64,000 nt of DNA, taken from assembly GCA_011634665.1 (NCBI GenBank), contig WAEK01000001.1, forward strand, positions 227,001-291,000, given 5' to 3'. The position numbers were made by a program, and so were the translations under genes. Source of the DNA: Mortierella sp. BCC40632 (lineage: Eukaryota > Mortierellomycota > Mortierellomycetes > Mortierellales > Mortierellaceae). The stretch's first letter is position 1. Every line of letters starts with the position of its first letter. Of the stretch, positions 12,955 through 22,928 are shown one piece after another. The notes below the pieces were generated by a model that saw only the letters and a list, made by a program, of their open reading frames with translations, ran no database searches and was not told the origin of the DNA.

Positions 12955-13729
12955 TCCCGTACCATTAATGTGTAATTTTTGTTTAGTCTTCTTTACTACA
13001 GTAACAGCATTGGATCAGCACAAACTTGGGTGAAAAAAAAAAAAAAAAAAAAAAATCTCCCAGGGCCCACAGCCCTTGCTTCTACGGACTGTGTCGAGAC
13101 TCTTCAACTTTCTTTGACAAGTCAAAGTCTTTTTCAATCACCTTTTGACTCTTCTTTTTGCCTTGACCACGGTTGGGTTTGACGCGATCATCTTTTTTGA
13201 GGGAGGAGAAGGGGGGGAGCGAGAGCAGGGTTTAAAGTGTGGGAACAGGATTTCCAGGATAGACAACAGTTATTTTGGATAAAACAAAATTAAGGAAAAA
13301 AAAATAGCAAGCAACTAAATGCCATTCTCTTTCTTTTCTTTTCTTTTTTTTATCCGCCAAGCAACTCAGGTGTGTGGATCATATTGGGTGAGGGTATTTA
13401 TAAAATAAAAGAAAAAAAAAACGGAATACGCAGAAAAAAAAAAACTATTCGGACCTATCTCTTTTACCTCTTCCTCCTCTTCCTTCTTTTTTCATTCTTT
13501 TCTTTTCTTTTCTTTTCTTTTTTTCTCTTCCCTCCCCAAATGTACTTTCTATCTATTTGACTTCAGAAGAAAAAAAAAAGGAGCCTCGACACAAATCTTC
13601 TCCTTGTCCACCTCATCCTCATTATCCTCGGCAACCCGCACCATTGCTGTTGTTGTTGTTGTTGTTGTATGTGTTTTTTTTTCTTTTCTTTTCTTTTTTC
13701 TCTTTGCTTTGTTTGGCTGGTCAGATCCT
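12955..13729. other. Spacer with A/T tracts and one short coding-like stretch
   Basis: Contains an A21 run near 13030-13050, CT/TTTTC tracts at 13330-13350 and 13490-13530, a TTG repeat at 13648-13668, and further T-rich DNA forming the 3' flank of the His-rich protein gene. The minus strand at 13082-13192 reads as a charged peptide (KPNRGQGKKKSQKVIEKDFD) ending in TAG after an AG. It could be a terminal exon, but I could not link it to anything. Confidence 0.35.
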
Positions 13730-16324
13730 TCAACCGCGTCTCAAGAACTGATATCCCTCTTGGGCGGGCTTTCGTGCCTTATGAAGCGCTCGGTTATGCT
13801 CAAGCGCAGTGATCGGTGCAAGATATGGTTCAAAACCCTCGCTCTCCACATCCGCATCGTCTTCCATATCCTCAACCTCCATCTCATCCTCATCATCGTC
13901 GTCGTCATCCTGATCATCAACATTGCCATTCACAGGCGAATCCTCAGCCTCGGGTGCTGGGACAGCTGCCGATGGATCGGCCTTGACTGACGGCTGAGTA
14001 TCCGCGGGCGACGCTGGTTGCTGTTCGGGCTTCTGGGGTTGCTCAGACTGCTCGGGTTTCTGGGGCTGCTTAGATTGCTCGGGTTGCTGCTCCTCCTCTG
14101 GGTCCGTATCAACCTCATCGTTTGGAGTTTGCTGCTCGTCAGGTTGAGGCTGCGACTGAATCACAGGCTGGATCTGCGACTCGGGCTCTGGCTTAGACTC
14201 GGGGTTGATCTGCTCCTCGGGCTTCAATTCAGGCACGGGATTCGACTCGGGCTTCGACTCCGGCTTCGATTCAGGCACAGGATTCGACTCGGGCTTCAAC
14301 TCTGGCTTCGATTCAGGCACAGGATTCGACTCGGGCTTCGACTCCGGCTTCGATTCAGGCACAGGATTCGACTCTGGCTTCGATTCGGGCACAGGATTCG
14401 ACTCGGGCACGGGCTTTGATTCAGGTTCTGGCTTCGACTCGGGCACGGGTTGAGCTGCTGACACAGGTTGCTCAGGCTGGGACTCAGGCTGGGCCTGGGG
14501 TTGGGGCTGAGATTCGGGCTTGGGCTGGGATTCGGGTTGCGGCTGGGAGACAGGTTCTGGCTGCGATGCAGGTTGGGGCTGAGACACTGGCTCGGGCTGC
14601 GACTGAGGGACATCTTGGATCTTAGGCTTAGGGTCAGCAGCTGGTTTAGGGTCAGCCTGAACCACAGGTGCTACATCATTCTCAGTCGAATCCTCATCTC
14701 TGTCTTCATCATCATCATCATCATCATCTCTGTCGTCGCTATTATCGAAATCTGCGTCGTCATCCTGGTCTTCCTGGTTGTCAACCACGATCTCCGGGAG
14801 TGTGTCCGTCACGGCGATGGCAGGGCCTGAGAGAGGGTCAGCGTCCACAACAGGGGCAGGTTGAAGGGTATCGACATCGTGAAGGTTCGCACTTGGAGCG
14901 CCATTGTCTTCAGGGCTGGGAATCATGTGCTGGATCGCAGGAGCGCCTGTGTCAGTGGGCTCTTCTGGGGACTCGGGTAGAATCTGAGGTTCCTCATTCT
15001 CATCCTCATCCTCATCGGGATCATAGAAGTCCATGTCGGGGCCAACATAAGGGATGACCATCTCATCGGGCTGGTCGTCTTGGTCGAGTGGTGATCCGTT
15101 CTGAACGGCAGGCATAGGCGTGGAAGTCGGGCATGCCGTGGGTGAAGGAGTGCACTTGGGCACCATGGTCACAGTGACAAAGACAGTGCAGTCATCTTCA
15201 TCATCCTTTTTATTGCACTTCTTGTGCTTGTCGTCTTGATCCTTGTGACCGTGATGGTCATGGTGATCGTGGTGGTTGTGGTGACCATGGTGACCACCAT
15301 TGTGGAGGGCGTGCATCATGTTCTTTTGCTGCTTCAGCTTGTGCTTAAGCGAATGGGGATGAGAAGCATCCTTGTGGTGTTGAGGAAGGCTTTCAGCATG
15401 CATTCCCTTTTCTTGCTGAGCCTGGTTCTTGTGGTGGTGGGCCTCCTTCTGAACGTGGTGATGATGGGCTCCCTTCTGGGCATGGTGGTGATGGACCTGC
15501 TTCTGGGCATGGTGATGGTGGTGCGCACCAAGAGCAGCAGCCTTCATGTGGTGATCATGTTGAGCAGCGTGCTTGTGGTGCTGAGCGGCATGCTTGTGGT
15601 GCTGAACGACATGCTTGTGGTGCTGAGCAGCATTCTTGTGCTGGTGGTGAGCAGCCTTTTGAAGATGGTGGGCAGCTTTCTTGGCTTTATGGGCGAACTT
15701 CTCGAGTTTGTGCGAAGCCTTCTTGTGGTTATGGGAGACCTTCTTGTGCTTCTGGGACACCTTGTGGTGTTTGACGGCATGCTGTTTCTTCGGGATGGCC
15801 GCCGCAGAGAAGGCCTTGGCAGCCTTGGCCTTTGCAGCCTTGGCCTTAGCCTTAACCTTTGGTTCAATCGCCTTCACAACCTTTCCATGTTCAGCCTGCT
15901 TTGGTTGTTGCTGTTTCTTCTTCTCGACCGCAGGCTTTACTTCCTTGGGCTTCTCTGGCTTTTTAGCTTCCTTCTTGGCCTCCTTTGCTTTCTTATCTAC
16001 CTTCTCCTTTGGCTTTTCGGCCTGGGGATGCTTTGCGGGGCCTGCAGCGGCAGCTGGGGCAGCATCTTTGGCCTTGGCCTTGGCTTTTTCAGCGCTACCC
16101 TTTGCGCTCTCGTCACTTTCTTTACCCGCATAGGCATTGAACATGTTAATCCGCGACTCTAGTTCGGAACTCGAAGGGTAGAGCGAAGGGTCGATTTTCT
16201 TCATGCCCTCGGCACTGATCCCTGCTTGGCCATTCTTTGCTGCCGCTGCGATGATGGGCTCTTGGGCGTGAACCGAAAGCACAAAGAGCGCACAGGCGCC
16301 CAGTCCGATTTGGATCAGACGCAT
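13730..16324 (-). CDS. Secreted His-rich, acidic and Pro/Glu-repeat protein, 864 aa
   Basis: A single uninterrupted exon. The N-terminus (MRLIQIGLGACALFVLSVHA) is a typical signal peptide with likely cleavage before QEP. Order after it: Lys/Ala-rich stretch (about 70-175) resembling linker-histone tails; a His-rich region (about 175-385) with HHHHH, HHGHHNHHDHHDHHGH and HKHAAQHHKH-type repeats; a small Cys cluster around CTVFVTVTMVPKC and TACP, the only cysteine-rich part; a run of Asp/Glu tracts alternating with Pro/Gln/Glu repeats; a 14-residue repeat with core ESNPVPESKPE (about 640-720); a final acidic tract and a basic tail ending FLRRG. The His tracts would be expected to bind Zn, Cu or Ni, and the strong alternation of charge suggests a disordered polyampholyte of the cell wall or extracellular space. 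Function is inferred only from composition. No enzyme domain is visible. Confidence 0.8.
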   Translation of the reverse strand: MRLIQIGLGACALFVLSVHAQEPIIAAAAKNGQAGISAEGMKKIDPSLYPSSSELESRINMFNAYAGKESDESAKGSAEKAKAKAKDAAPAAAAGPAKHPQAEKPKEKVDKKAKEAKKEAKKPEKPKEVKPAVEKKKQQQPKQAEHGKVVKAIEPKVKAKAKAAKAKAAKAFSAAAIPKKQHAVKHHKVSQKHKKVSHNHKKASHKLEKFAHKAKKAAHHLQKAAHHQHKNAAQHHKHVVQHHKHAAQHHKHAAQHDHHMKAAALGAHHHHHAQKQVHHHHAQKGAHHHHVQKEAHHHKNQAQQEKGMHAESLPQHHKDASHPHSLKHKLKQQKNMMHALHNGGHHGHHNHHDHHDHHGHKDQDDKHKKCNKKDDEDDCTVFVTVTMVPKCTPSPTACPTSTPMPAVQNGSPLDQDDQPDEMVIPYVGPDMDFYDPDEDEDENEEPQILPESPEEPTDTGAPAIQHMIPSPEDNGAPSANLHDVDTLQPAPVVDADPLSGPAIAVTDTLPEIVVDNQEDQDDDADFDNSDDRDDDDDDDEDRDEDSTENDVAPVVQADPKPAADPKPKIQDVPQSQPEPVSQPQPASQPEPVSQPQPESQPKPESQPQPQAQPESQPEQPVSAAQPVPESKPEPESKPVPESNPVPESKPESNPVPESKPESKPESNPVPESKPELKPESNPVPESKPESKPESNPVPELKPEEQINPESKPEPESQIQPVIQSQPQPDEQQTPNDEVDTDPEEEQQPEQSKQPQKPEQSEQPQKPEQQPASPADTQPSVKADPSAAVPAPEAEDSPVNGNVDDQDDDDDDEDEMEVEDMEDDADVESEGFEPYLAPITALEHNRALHKARKPAQEGYQFLRRG
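14239..14412. repeat. 42-bp minisatellite encoding ESNPVPESKPESKP units
   Basis: Tandem units begin at 14239, 14281 and 14323 (42 bp each) and are followed by a 30-bp unit at 14365 and partial units to about 14412. The period is a multiple of three, so copy-number change keeps the reading frame of the secreted protein that contains it. Confidence 0.85.
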
Positions 16325-16691
16325 TTGTTGACGCGTAGAAAAAAAATGAAATGAAAAGGGCTGTGCGAATGCTTATGTCTTTCTGAGTTTGGATGTCGTG
16401 TGGAGATTTAGTGTGTATGGGTGTGTGTCTGTTGAGTGGGTACAAATTGTCGTCAGAACTGCCGCCTCAGGGGGATTGGTATTAATGGGATCGGTTGACG
16501 ACGTCCCAGGGTATGGCAGAAGATCCAGAGGAGGCGTGTCCCAGAGTATCCAGCAGGCCGGGGTCCGGGAGAGGAGAGGAAGGAGGAGAGGAAGGGAGGA
16601 GTGTAGAGGGGAGCGGGGGAAAGAGACAGAGCGAAGGGGTCAGAAGAAATAAAAAGAAAGCGGAAAGAGAGAGATAGAGATAGAGATAGAA

Positions 16692-16744
<53 letters not shown>

Positions 16745-17564
16745 ACTTCATCCAAAGGGCTACGCTTGGAAGAGTGCTTCTTCTTATGGCCCTGCCGTGC
16801 ATGGCCCCCGTCTGCACGATCGTCGGCTGAAAGAGCGTGCAGGCCAGGCGACAGAGAAGATGGGCGGATGGGGGGGGAGCTAGGTCGACAGAAGGTCTGT
16901 CCATTCTCTATTCCGAAGGAGTTGGCAAGGGGGTCGCGACAAAGAGAATGCAGGAATGGGGGCAGGATGCTTTGAAATGTCCTCCGTTTGTCACAACGCA
17001 CCGCACATGCACGACAGCACTGGCCTTTGCATGCCAGTAGAGCCGTGTGCGTTGCCCTCACTTCTGCACTGTTTCTGGCTCGATCTCAAATCGTACGCAC
17101 GACACTGCTGACTGCACTTTCGGAAGTGGGGCCGTGGGGGTGGGGGGCCATAAGAAGGGGCAAAAAAAAAAAAAAAAAAAAACAAGAAGGACAACAAAGA
17201 CGACGACAAAGTCATTTGTACAGAGTGCGAGAGCATCGCGGTCGATCTCAGTCTGCGGGATGCGCCTCGATAAGGAGGCTGGCGAGGCCGATGCAGGAGC
17301 CAATTTCTTCAAGAGTGAAGTACACAGGATCGTTTATTACACAACCGGACAGCCACGGAGGAGTGATAATCTCGATAATGGTTTTTCTCCCACTCGCTCG
17401 GTGCCTCGGAGCTTTGCAACCGGAGAGAATGCAACAGAACGACTTTCACCGAACTCTTGTCTACCTCGCTCTTACTCTTTTCACTAGCTTCCACTGTTTT
17501 CACTCTGTTCATTGGCGGCATACTGTTCAATACTCGCTACTAGCCTTAGTCATAAGCTACTACT
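16325..17564. other. Spacer upstream of the His-rich protein gene
   Basis: About 1.2 kb between two minus-strand secreted-protein genes. It contains a GA/GATA-type microsatellite (16665-16742) and an A20 run near 17161-17180. Long frames here on both strands are low-complexity products of these tracts. It should hold the promoter of the His-rich gene and the 3' flank of the next gene; no further gene was recognised. Confidence 0.5.
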
Positions 17565-18353
17565 CTAAGCCAGCACCTTTTTCTCCCGCTGGATTTTTTT
17601 AGCGTCTCCTTGCTTTGTCTTCTTGTCCTGACCTTGCTTGTTATCCGAAGAGTCCTTGTTCTTGCCAGGCTTGTACTCATGCACGACCCTGAGGTTGACG
17701 GGTTCGTTCACAAGCGAGTCTGCTCGAAAGTACTTGAATGCTGTTGCGCGCTGCTCAATCTCCAGACGCGACGGATAGCCTCGACCCCGCTTCACTAGCC
17801 TTGGGGCTGGCATTGCTTGGTCCTGGATCTGTTCCTTTTGTGCCAGCTCCCGCTCCTGACCTGACCATTGGTCCATCTCCAGATCAAAATCTTCTTCTTC
17901 ATCGTCATTGTCGTCGTCACTGTCGTCGTACTCGTACTCGTCATCGTCTAGAGTCTGTCTTTTCTGATACACTGCCATGCCAGGGCCATCCTCCAGTTCC
18001 GGGATGGTCACTAAATGTGGTTTCTGCTTCTGGAGCAATAGTTTGCTATTATGGATCAGATCCTGGTCTAGAGCCTTCTTTTCGCTATTCTGAAGTTGTG
18101 GGGGGTTGTTCTTGTTCCTGTGGTGGTGGTGTCGACTGGTATGCTTGGCCTTGGTCTGCTTGCTCTTGGTGCTGCGGGCCACAAGCTCTTGTGCTAATTT
18201 CATGCTCTCGAGCCATTCCTCGGGTGCGTTCAGCTCCTGAGCCTGAACTCCATGACCGCCACTCGTGCCGCCAGAGCCGCGGAAGGGTGGAGGAAGAGCC
18301 ACAAGAAGGACGAGTGTGGCAGCCAGGTTCCAGTAAACTGTCTTGAAGAGCAT
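17565..18353 (-). CDS. Secreted Kex2-type precursor-like protein, 262 aa
   Basis: A single exon. The N-terminus has a basic residue followed by a hydrophobic core (NLAATLVLLVALPPP), with a likely signal cleavage after HGVQA. A His cluster (RHHHH) and a Lys-rich segment follow, then two dibasic KR sites: one after MAVYQ and one in PRLVKR before GRGYPSR. Between them lies a very acidic segment with DDDEYEYDDSDDDNDDEEED. The C-terminal third is basic and hydrophilic (KPGKNKDSS, KKTKQGDAKK). The signal peptide plus KR sites resemble fungal kexin-processed secreted precursors, but no repeated mature peptide is seen, so processing is inferred. It shares the signal-peptide plus polyampholyte style of its neighbour without obvious homology. 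Confidence 0.68.
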   Translation of the reverse strand: MLFKTVYWNLAATLVLLVALPPPFRGSGGTSGGHGVQAQELNAPEEWLESMKLAQELVARSTKSKQTKAKHTSRHHHHRNKNNPPQLQNSEKKALDQDLIHNSKLLLQKQKPHLVTIPELEDGPGMAVYQKRQTLDDDEYEYDDSDDDNDDEEEDFDLEMDQWSGQERELAQKEQIQDQAMPAPRLVKRGRGYPSRLEIEQRATAFKYFRADSLVNEPVNLRVVHEYKPGKNKDSSDNKQGQDKKTKQGDAKKIQREKKVLA

Positions 18354-18797
18354 ATTTTCTTTTCTTTCTTAGAGTTGGGGTATCCGGGGGACGAGACACG
18401 AGTAGGCGAGCGGGGGTGGGGGAAAGGGAGGGTAGGTAAGAGAGCAAGAGTACACCTTGTGGCCACTTGCCACGGCGGCACTTTGAAGTGTAGGGTCAAA
18501 GGCCGCGTGCAGACGATTCCAACGACAACCAGGTCGATACCACGCTCGCTCACTGCAGCCTCACTAGAAAAACTGTCTCTCTTTCTGTCATGTTCTTGTC
18601 GTGGACAGGAAAGTAGACACCTGCAAAGTAGTTTGTTAGTCCTGAACTGAATTTTCCCCCGATGTTGTCGAGTAAGGCGAGTAGGAGTCGAGTCTTATGG
18701 ATTTATTTGTCTTGCGCGTGGCTATGGTATATACTATGGATGCACACTCTGCTTGCCCTCGGTTAATTGAGGTGAATGTTAGCATGCGCCACCTGTG
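18354..18797. other. Short spacer
   Basis: About 440 bases with the 5' flank of the 262-aa secreted-protein gene and the 3' flank of the 746-aa gene. No additional gene or clear signal seen. Confidence 0.4.
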
Positions 18798-21038
18798 CTA
18801 TCGCTCTTCCCCTTGCCTCTTCTCTTTTGCCACGAAGGGCCGGACGCGAATACCAAACGTTCGTTGGAACATGGTTCGTTTTGCGAACGAGACTTCTTCC
18901 CTGTCGTCTTCATTATCGTTATCATGGTCACCGTGATTCCTTTCTCTTGTCTTTCTCTCGTCCCTGGCAACACTAGTGCTCTTGACTCTAGACTTTGGCT
19001 TCTCTTCGCAAGTCGACTCGAGTTCAGTCTCATGGTCACCAATCTCGATTCCCTCATCTACACAGTCGTCACCCTCCACCATCGCGTCGCTATTGTCATC
19101 CACACCACTCTCTTGTACCATTTTCTCTAGTATTTCTCTGAGCGTGTTACTCCACTGTAGTGCCTGTTGACTTTGGTGACTCTTCTTCATCTGCAGCCGC
19201 TCCAACTCGGCCGTCTCTCGTTTCATCCTCCAAGCTGCTCTCTTCTCGGCTTCGAACAGTCGTTGCTGGAGCAACTCTAGCTGCCGAATCACTCGGGCCT
19301 GGTACTCCCACGGGTCCTGACAGTAAAGGGCTGCTAGCAGAGAGAGAATAGGTTCTTTCGCGCCATGGTACCCAGCACCGCTCTCAAGTCTACCCCCCTG
19401 ACTAAAACTAGTACAGTCCGGACCAGCTATGGACCGCAAACACTCTGTGTCTGGAGTAGCCCGTCTTTGGACAACATGCATCAAAACTGTAGTCATGAGC
19501 TGTATTTGTTGTTGAAGAGTGCGGACCTCGTTCCGAGTCTCAATATGAGCCAGGGGTTGAGATTGCAACAGAGGCGGTGGGGCGGGGGTACATTCGTTCT
19601 CGTGTCCATCGAGAGCCCTTGCACGATGGGTCGCCATCGTCTTTGGCCCGGCGGCAGCAAGGGCCTCAGGAGTCGAGACGAGGACCAAAGAAGAAGAGGA
19701 AAAAGAAGAAGAGGGGGGAGGAGGGGCCACAGCAGACGACAAAACAGGCGAACGCTTTGGGCAAGGCGCAGATGTTACTGCGACTCCAACTTTTGTTGTT
19801 GTTGATGTCGCCGTTGTATTTGTTCGAGTTTTTGTGCCGTGCATGGGTAAGCCTGCAGCTCCCTCGAAGGATGCCTTGTCCAGGAGTGTGCGCTCAGGCG
19901 CAAGCGGCAATTGGGACGGGCACCCAGGGGAAGACTGTTGTATCGTATTGCTTTCATTACTCTGCAGTGTCAGCGTCCTGTGCGCCTGCGCTAAGTGCTG
20001 CTTGCAGCTATTGTTGGGGTGGTCGTGGTCGTAATCAGGGTCATGGCCAATGTTGCTGTCCTTGGCAGGGAAGGGGTCGTTTTGATAGGTCTTTACAGGG
20101 GCAGATGTTGTGACAGAAGAAGGCAAGGACAACGACGACAACGACGAGACTGAGTCGTTTGTGTACCTTTCTCTTGGAGAGGGTAGTGTTGAGGGCAATG
20201 CTGAAGGGAGAAGCTGGTGGATCCCGTCGTTGCTTTCACCAAAGGTATTACTGCTACCAACGCTTTCTCGGCCGCACTGGTGGCTACTTTGGCTGCTATT
20301 GCTATGGGTCTGGTTTCTATCTGATCTTGTCATTGGGCTAGGTCTCTCGTGGCCACCATGCCCTCTCTCAACCAATGGGTCGAGGAGTTCGATGCCTGTC
20401 GGCAAGGGCGTTGTTGCCAGCTCTGTGCTTGTTTTTTCTTCATAGAGTTCACCGTACACGCTATAAACCTCTGGCGGCGTGGGTAGATAGCCAGACTGGA
20501 GAGCTTGGAGGTCGTGTGGCAGATGCTGTATCACTTGGTGACGCGCTGGATCGAGAGTGTTCCGTCTCACGGACGGGATTGGCGGCAGTGCCAGTACCGT
20601 TGGAACCTGCACAGCTCGCGAGAAAGACGAGGACCGGCGCTGCTGCTCACGAGGATACCCTACCCAAGATGCCCTTGCCTCATGCGGTAGCGGTGGCAGT
20701 GGCGGCGAGGGTAGTCGTGGTGCAAGGGCAGAATCCGCAGGGTTGCGGAGAAACAGCGAGAGTGACCGGGCCTTGTTCCGTCGGTTGGGGGCTCGCGCCA
20801 CGGGTACCTCGGAAGGCATCAGTGATGGGGACAGCGGTGTTGGCCGTGGTCCATGAGACTGAGAGACGTCTAGACGGGAAACAGAAGAAGTCTGGCGGTG
20901 GCCAAGGTTGCGTAACGTGGGACTGAGAAGAGGCTGCGACTGCGTGCGCGCGCGTGCTGGTGGCAGCGATGGTGGTGAGGCAAGTGATGGTGGAGGATGG
21001 CTGGCAAAAGTGTAGGCGCCGGGATGGTAATAGTACAT
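18798..21038 (-). CDS. Uncharacterised Ser/Pro-rich protein with C-terminal coiled coil, 746 aa
   Basis: A single exon. The first two thirds are low-complexity, rich in Ser, Pro, Thr and Arg, with many SP/TP and RxxS sites, typical of a disordered phosphoregulated fungal protein. Around residues 490-660 the sequence becomes helical: an amphipathic stretch RTLQQQIQLMTTVLMHVVQRR, then QARVIRQLELLQQRLFEAEK and a Glu/Arg-rich heptad region ending LREILEKMVQ. The C-terminus is acidic then basic. No catalytic motif, membrane segment or signal peptide is visible. It is divergent to SFT2 with about 760 bp between start codons. The role is unknown; a cytoskeletal or scaffold role would be a guess. Confidence 0.72.
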   Translation of the reverse strand: MYYYHPGAYTFASHPPPSLASPPSLPPARARTQSQPLLSPTLRNLGHRQTSSVSRLDVSQSHGPRPTPLSPSLMPSEVPVARAPNRRNKARSLSLFLRNPADSALAPRLPSPPLPPLPHEARASWVGYPREQQRRSSSFSRAVQVPTVLALPPIPSVRRNTLDPARHQVIQHLPHDLQALQSGYLPTPPEVYSVYGELYEEKTSTELATTPLPTGIELLDPLVERGHGGHERPSPMTRSDRNQTHSNSSQSSHQCGRESVGSSNTFGESNDGIHQLLPSALPSTLPSPRERYTNDSVSSLSSLSLPSSVTTSAPVKTYQNDPFPAKDSNIGHDPDYDHDHPNNSCKQHLAQAHRTLTLQSNESNTIQQSSPGCPSQLPLAPERTLLDKASFEGAAGLPMHGTKTRTNTTATSTTTKVGVAVTSAPCPKRSPVLSSAVAPPPPSSSFSSSSLVLVSTPEALAAAGPKTMATHRARALDGHENECTPAPPPLLQSQPLAHIETRNEVRTLQQQIQLMTTVLMHVVQRRATPDTECLRSIAGPDCTSFSQGGRLESGAGYHGAKEPILSLLAALYCQDPWEYQARVIRQLELLQQRLFEAEKRAAWRMKRETAELERLQMKKSHQSQQALQWSNTLREILEKMVQESGVDDNSDAMVEGDDCVDEGIEIGDHETELESTCEEKPKSRVKSTSVARDERKTRERNHGDHDNDNEDDREEVSFAKRTMFQRTFGIRVRPFVAKEKRQGEER

Positions 21039-21103
21039 CTTGGAGGAAAATGCGGGGTGGTGGGTTCAAACAGGCCACGTTGCGCGCGCGGACAAGCGGC
21101 GGG

Positions 21104-21109
21104 TTTATA
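21104..21109 (-). promoter_or_regulatory. Possible TATA box for the 746-aa gene
   Basis: TATAAA on the minus strand about 66 bases upstream of the ATG at 21038, in GC-rich surroundings. Position and sequence fit a core promoter, but only sequence supports it. Confidence 0.4.
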
Positions 21110-21800
21110 TGCGATGGGATTTATTTGCCAGCACTTCCCCACTTCCACTTTGCTCTCACTCTTTCACACTCTTTCGCTCTCTCACACACTCTCGATCTAT
21201 CTGCAGGGGGCGTGCGAGGCGTCTCGTATTGCAGGGCCTACAAGGAGCAACTAGAAACGCGCTCTGGCGGCGTAGGGCGCAGGTCAAGCCCCCTATCCAC
21301 GCCTGACCCGCGTTGACCAGCCCATTTAGACCCATGACAGGTGAGGAGCAGGAGCAGGAGCAGGGGTGAGGAGCCAGGGTTGGGGCCGGAGCGAGGAGCG
21401 AAAACGAAAACGAAAACGAAAGCGAGAACGAGAACGAGACCGAGAAAACGAGAACGAGCCGAAACCAAAGCAGATGTGGCGGTGCACACGTGACAAACAA
21501 GTAAGACTCCTCATCATCAGTTGTTCACACAGCACATCCTCCAGAACATCTCACTGACGGCATCGTTGATCTATACCCCCCTAGTTCCTCTCTCTGTCTC
21601 TCTCACTCTCTCTCTCTCTCTCCATCTCACACTTGTTGAAAACCAGCTCTTTCCGCAATCTATATCTAATCATCACAAGCACAAGTCTCGCTCTCCCTTC
21701 TCTTCCTCTCCTACTGTCGTTTGTACATTCATCCGCCCCAAGCATATTCGCCCAGTTCCTAATTCGCCTGTGAGCTACTTTACCAAGAGACGAAGTCAAG
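21110..21800. other. Divergent promoter region, 746-aa gene and SFT2
   Basis: Contains CT-rich tracts (21155-21200, 21590-21625) and a hexanucleotide array of GAAAAC/GAGAAC type at about 21400-21462. CT-rich stretches precede the SFT2 start. No gene was recognised here. Confidence 0.5.
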
Positions 21801-22186
21801 ATGTCGGCCTCTGCAGAATCCAACTTTAGGAATGCATTCAAAAGCTTTGGCGCCCGTGGAGGTGTCTCCGCTACAGACAATGCCACTGCATCAACATCGG
21901 GCGAAGGCGCCTTTAGCCGCGCATCAGACTGGTTTGGAGGCGTCAGGAATCAAGTGTCGGGCTATGTACCTGTATCTCTAGGAGGTCAACCTCAGGAAGA
22001 GGACTGGCTCGGCCTCTCCTGGTTCCAGGTACGGATACTAATATCCTAGTACATTGTTTCTGCGATGAGCACTGCTCTTGTCATTGAATAGACAAGCTGG
22101 TGAACAGTTGTTGTTCTGGAGGAATAGGGAGGAATAGGGTGTTTAAAATGTCTTGGCTTCTTTCTGCCAAGCCCATCTAACCAGTC

Positions 22187-22241
<55 letters not shown>

Positions 22242-22928
22242 GAATGTTCTTGAAAATAATCCTTGTAGCGTATGGCTGGATTCGCTGTCTTTGTTGCAGG
22301 AGGAGTTTTGTGCATGATTATTGCCTTTTTCGTGGGTATTCCGCTGTTCATGATCAATCCAAGCAAGTTTGCAACCAGTTTCACACTTGGAAGTCTTCTC
22401 TTGATGGCAAGGTAGCGCTTCTATCCCTTCTGATATGCTCATTCTAGGATCCAGCAGTGTGTGTGTGTGTGTGTGTGTGTTTTTCTGGTAGTAACCATCC
22501 CTACTATGCTCCTTTGCACGTTGTCTTTCTTCCCTAGTTTTGCCATGCTCAAAGGGCCCATGGCCCATTTTAAGGTGCTCGTGTCCAAAGAGCGCTTGCC
22601 GTTCACTGTCACGTATTTTGGATCCATGATCTTTACACTTTATGCAAGCTTGGGCGTAAGTTACTTTGGTTTTGCTGCGAGCCCCTCAAATGGAGAGCTT
22701 AACATATTGTACGTGGCTATCAGGAAGTTCGCCTCGTTAACGCAGTCGTCAACACTGCTTTTTTGTTTCGTTTTCATCGTTTTTTAGGCCCGCAGCTGGA
22801 TTTTGACAATCATCGGCACAGTCGTGGAAGTCTTTGCATTGATTTACTACTTTACTTCCTATTCGCCTTTCAATGGTGGCTCCATCCGTCTCGGGTCTCG
22901 CATGGCAGGCGGTCTTCTTCCAGTCTAG
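21801..22928 (+). CDS. SFT2: SFT2-family vesicle transport protein, 209 aa
   Basis: Sft2 is a tetra-spanning Golgi membrane protein that helps fusion of endosome-derived vesicles with the Golgi, working in parallel with Got1. Exons: 21801-22028, 22269-22411, 22538-22655 and 22788-22928, all GT-AG with matching phases. The N-terminal 76 residues are cytosolic and Gly/Ser-rich. Four hydrophobic segments follow: [34 protein letters not shown] running into exon 3; [18 protein letters not shown]; and [20 protein letters not shown]. The order and length match the family (about 200-215 aa). Exon 2 is preceded by an intron with a T50 run. Confidence 0.94.
22191..22240 (+). repeat. T50 homopolymer in SFT2 intron 1
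   Basis: Fifty consecutive T located 28 bases before the exon 2 acceptor, so it replaces the usual short polypyrimidine tract. Confidence 0.9.

Noticed and set aside
14205..14453. CRISPR-like tandem array
   Set aside because: Directly adjoining in-frame units without unique spacers; it is a coding minisatellite in a eukaryote.
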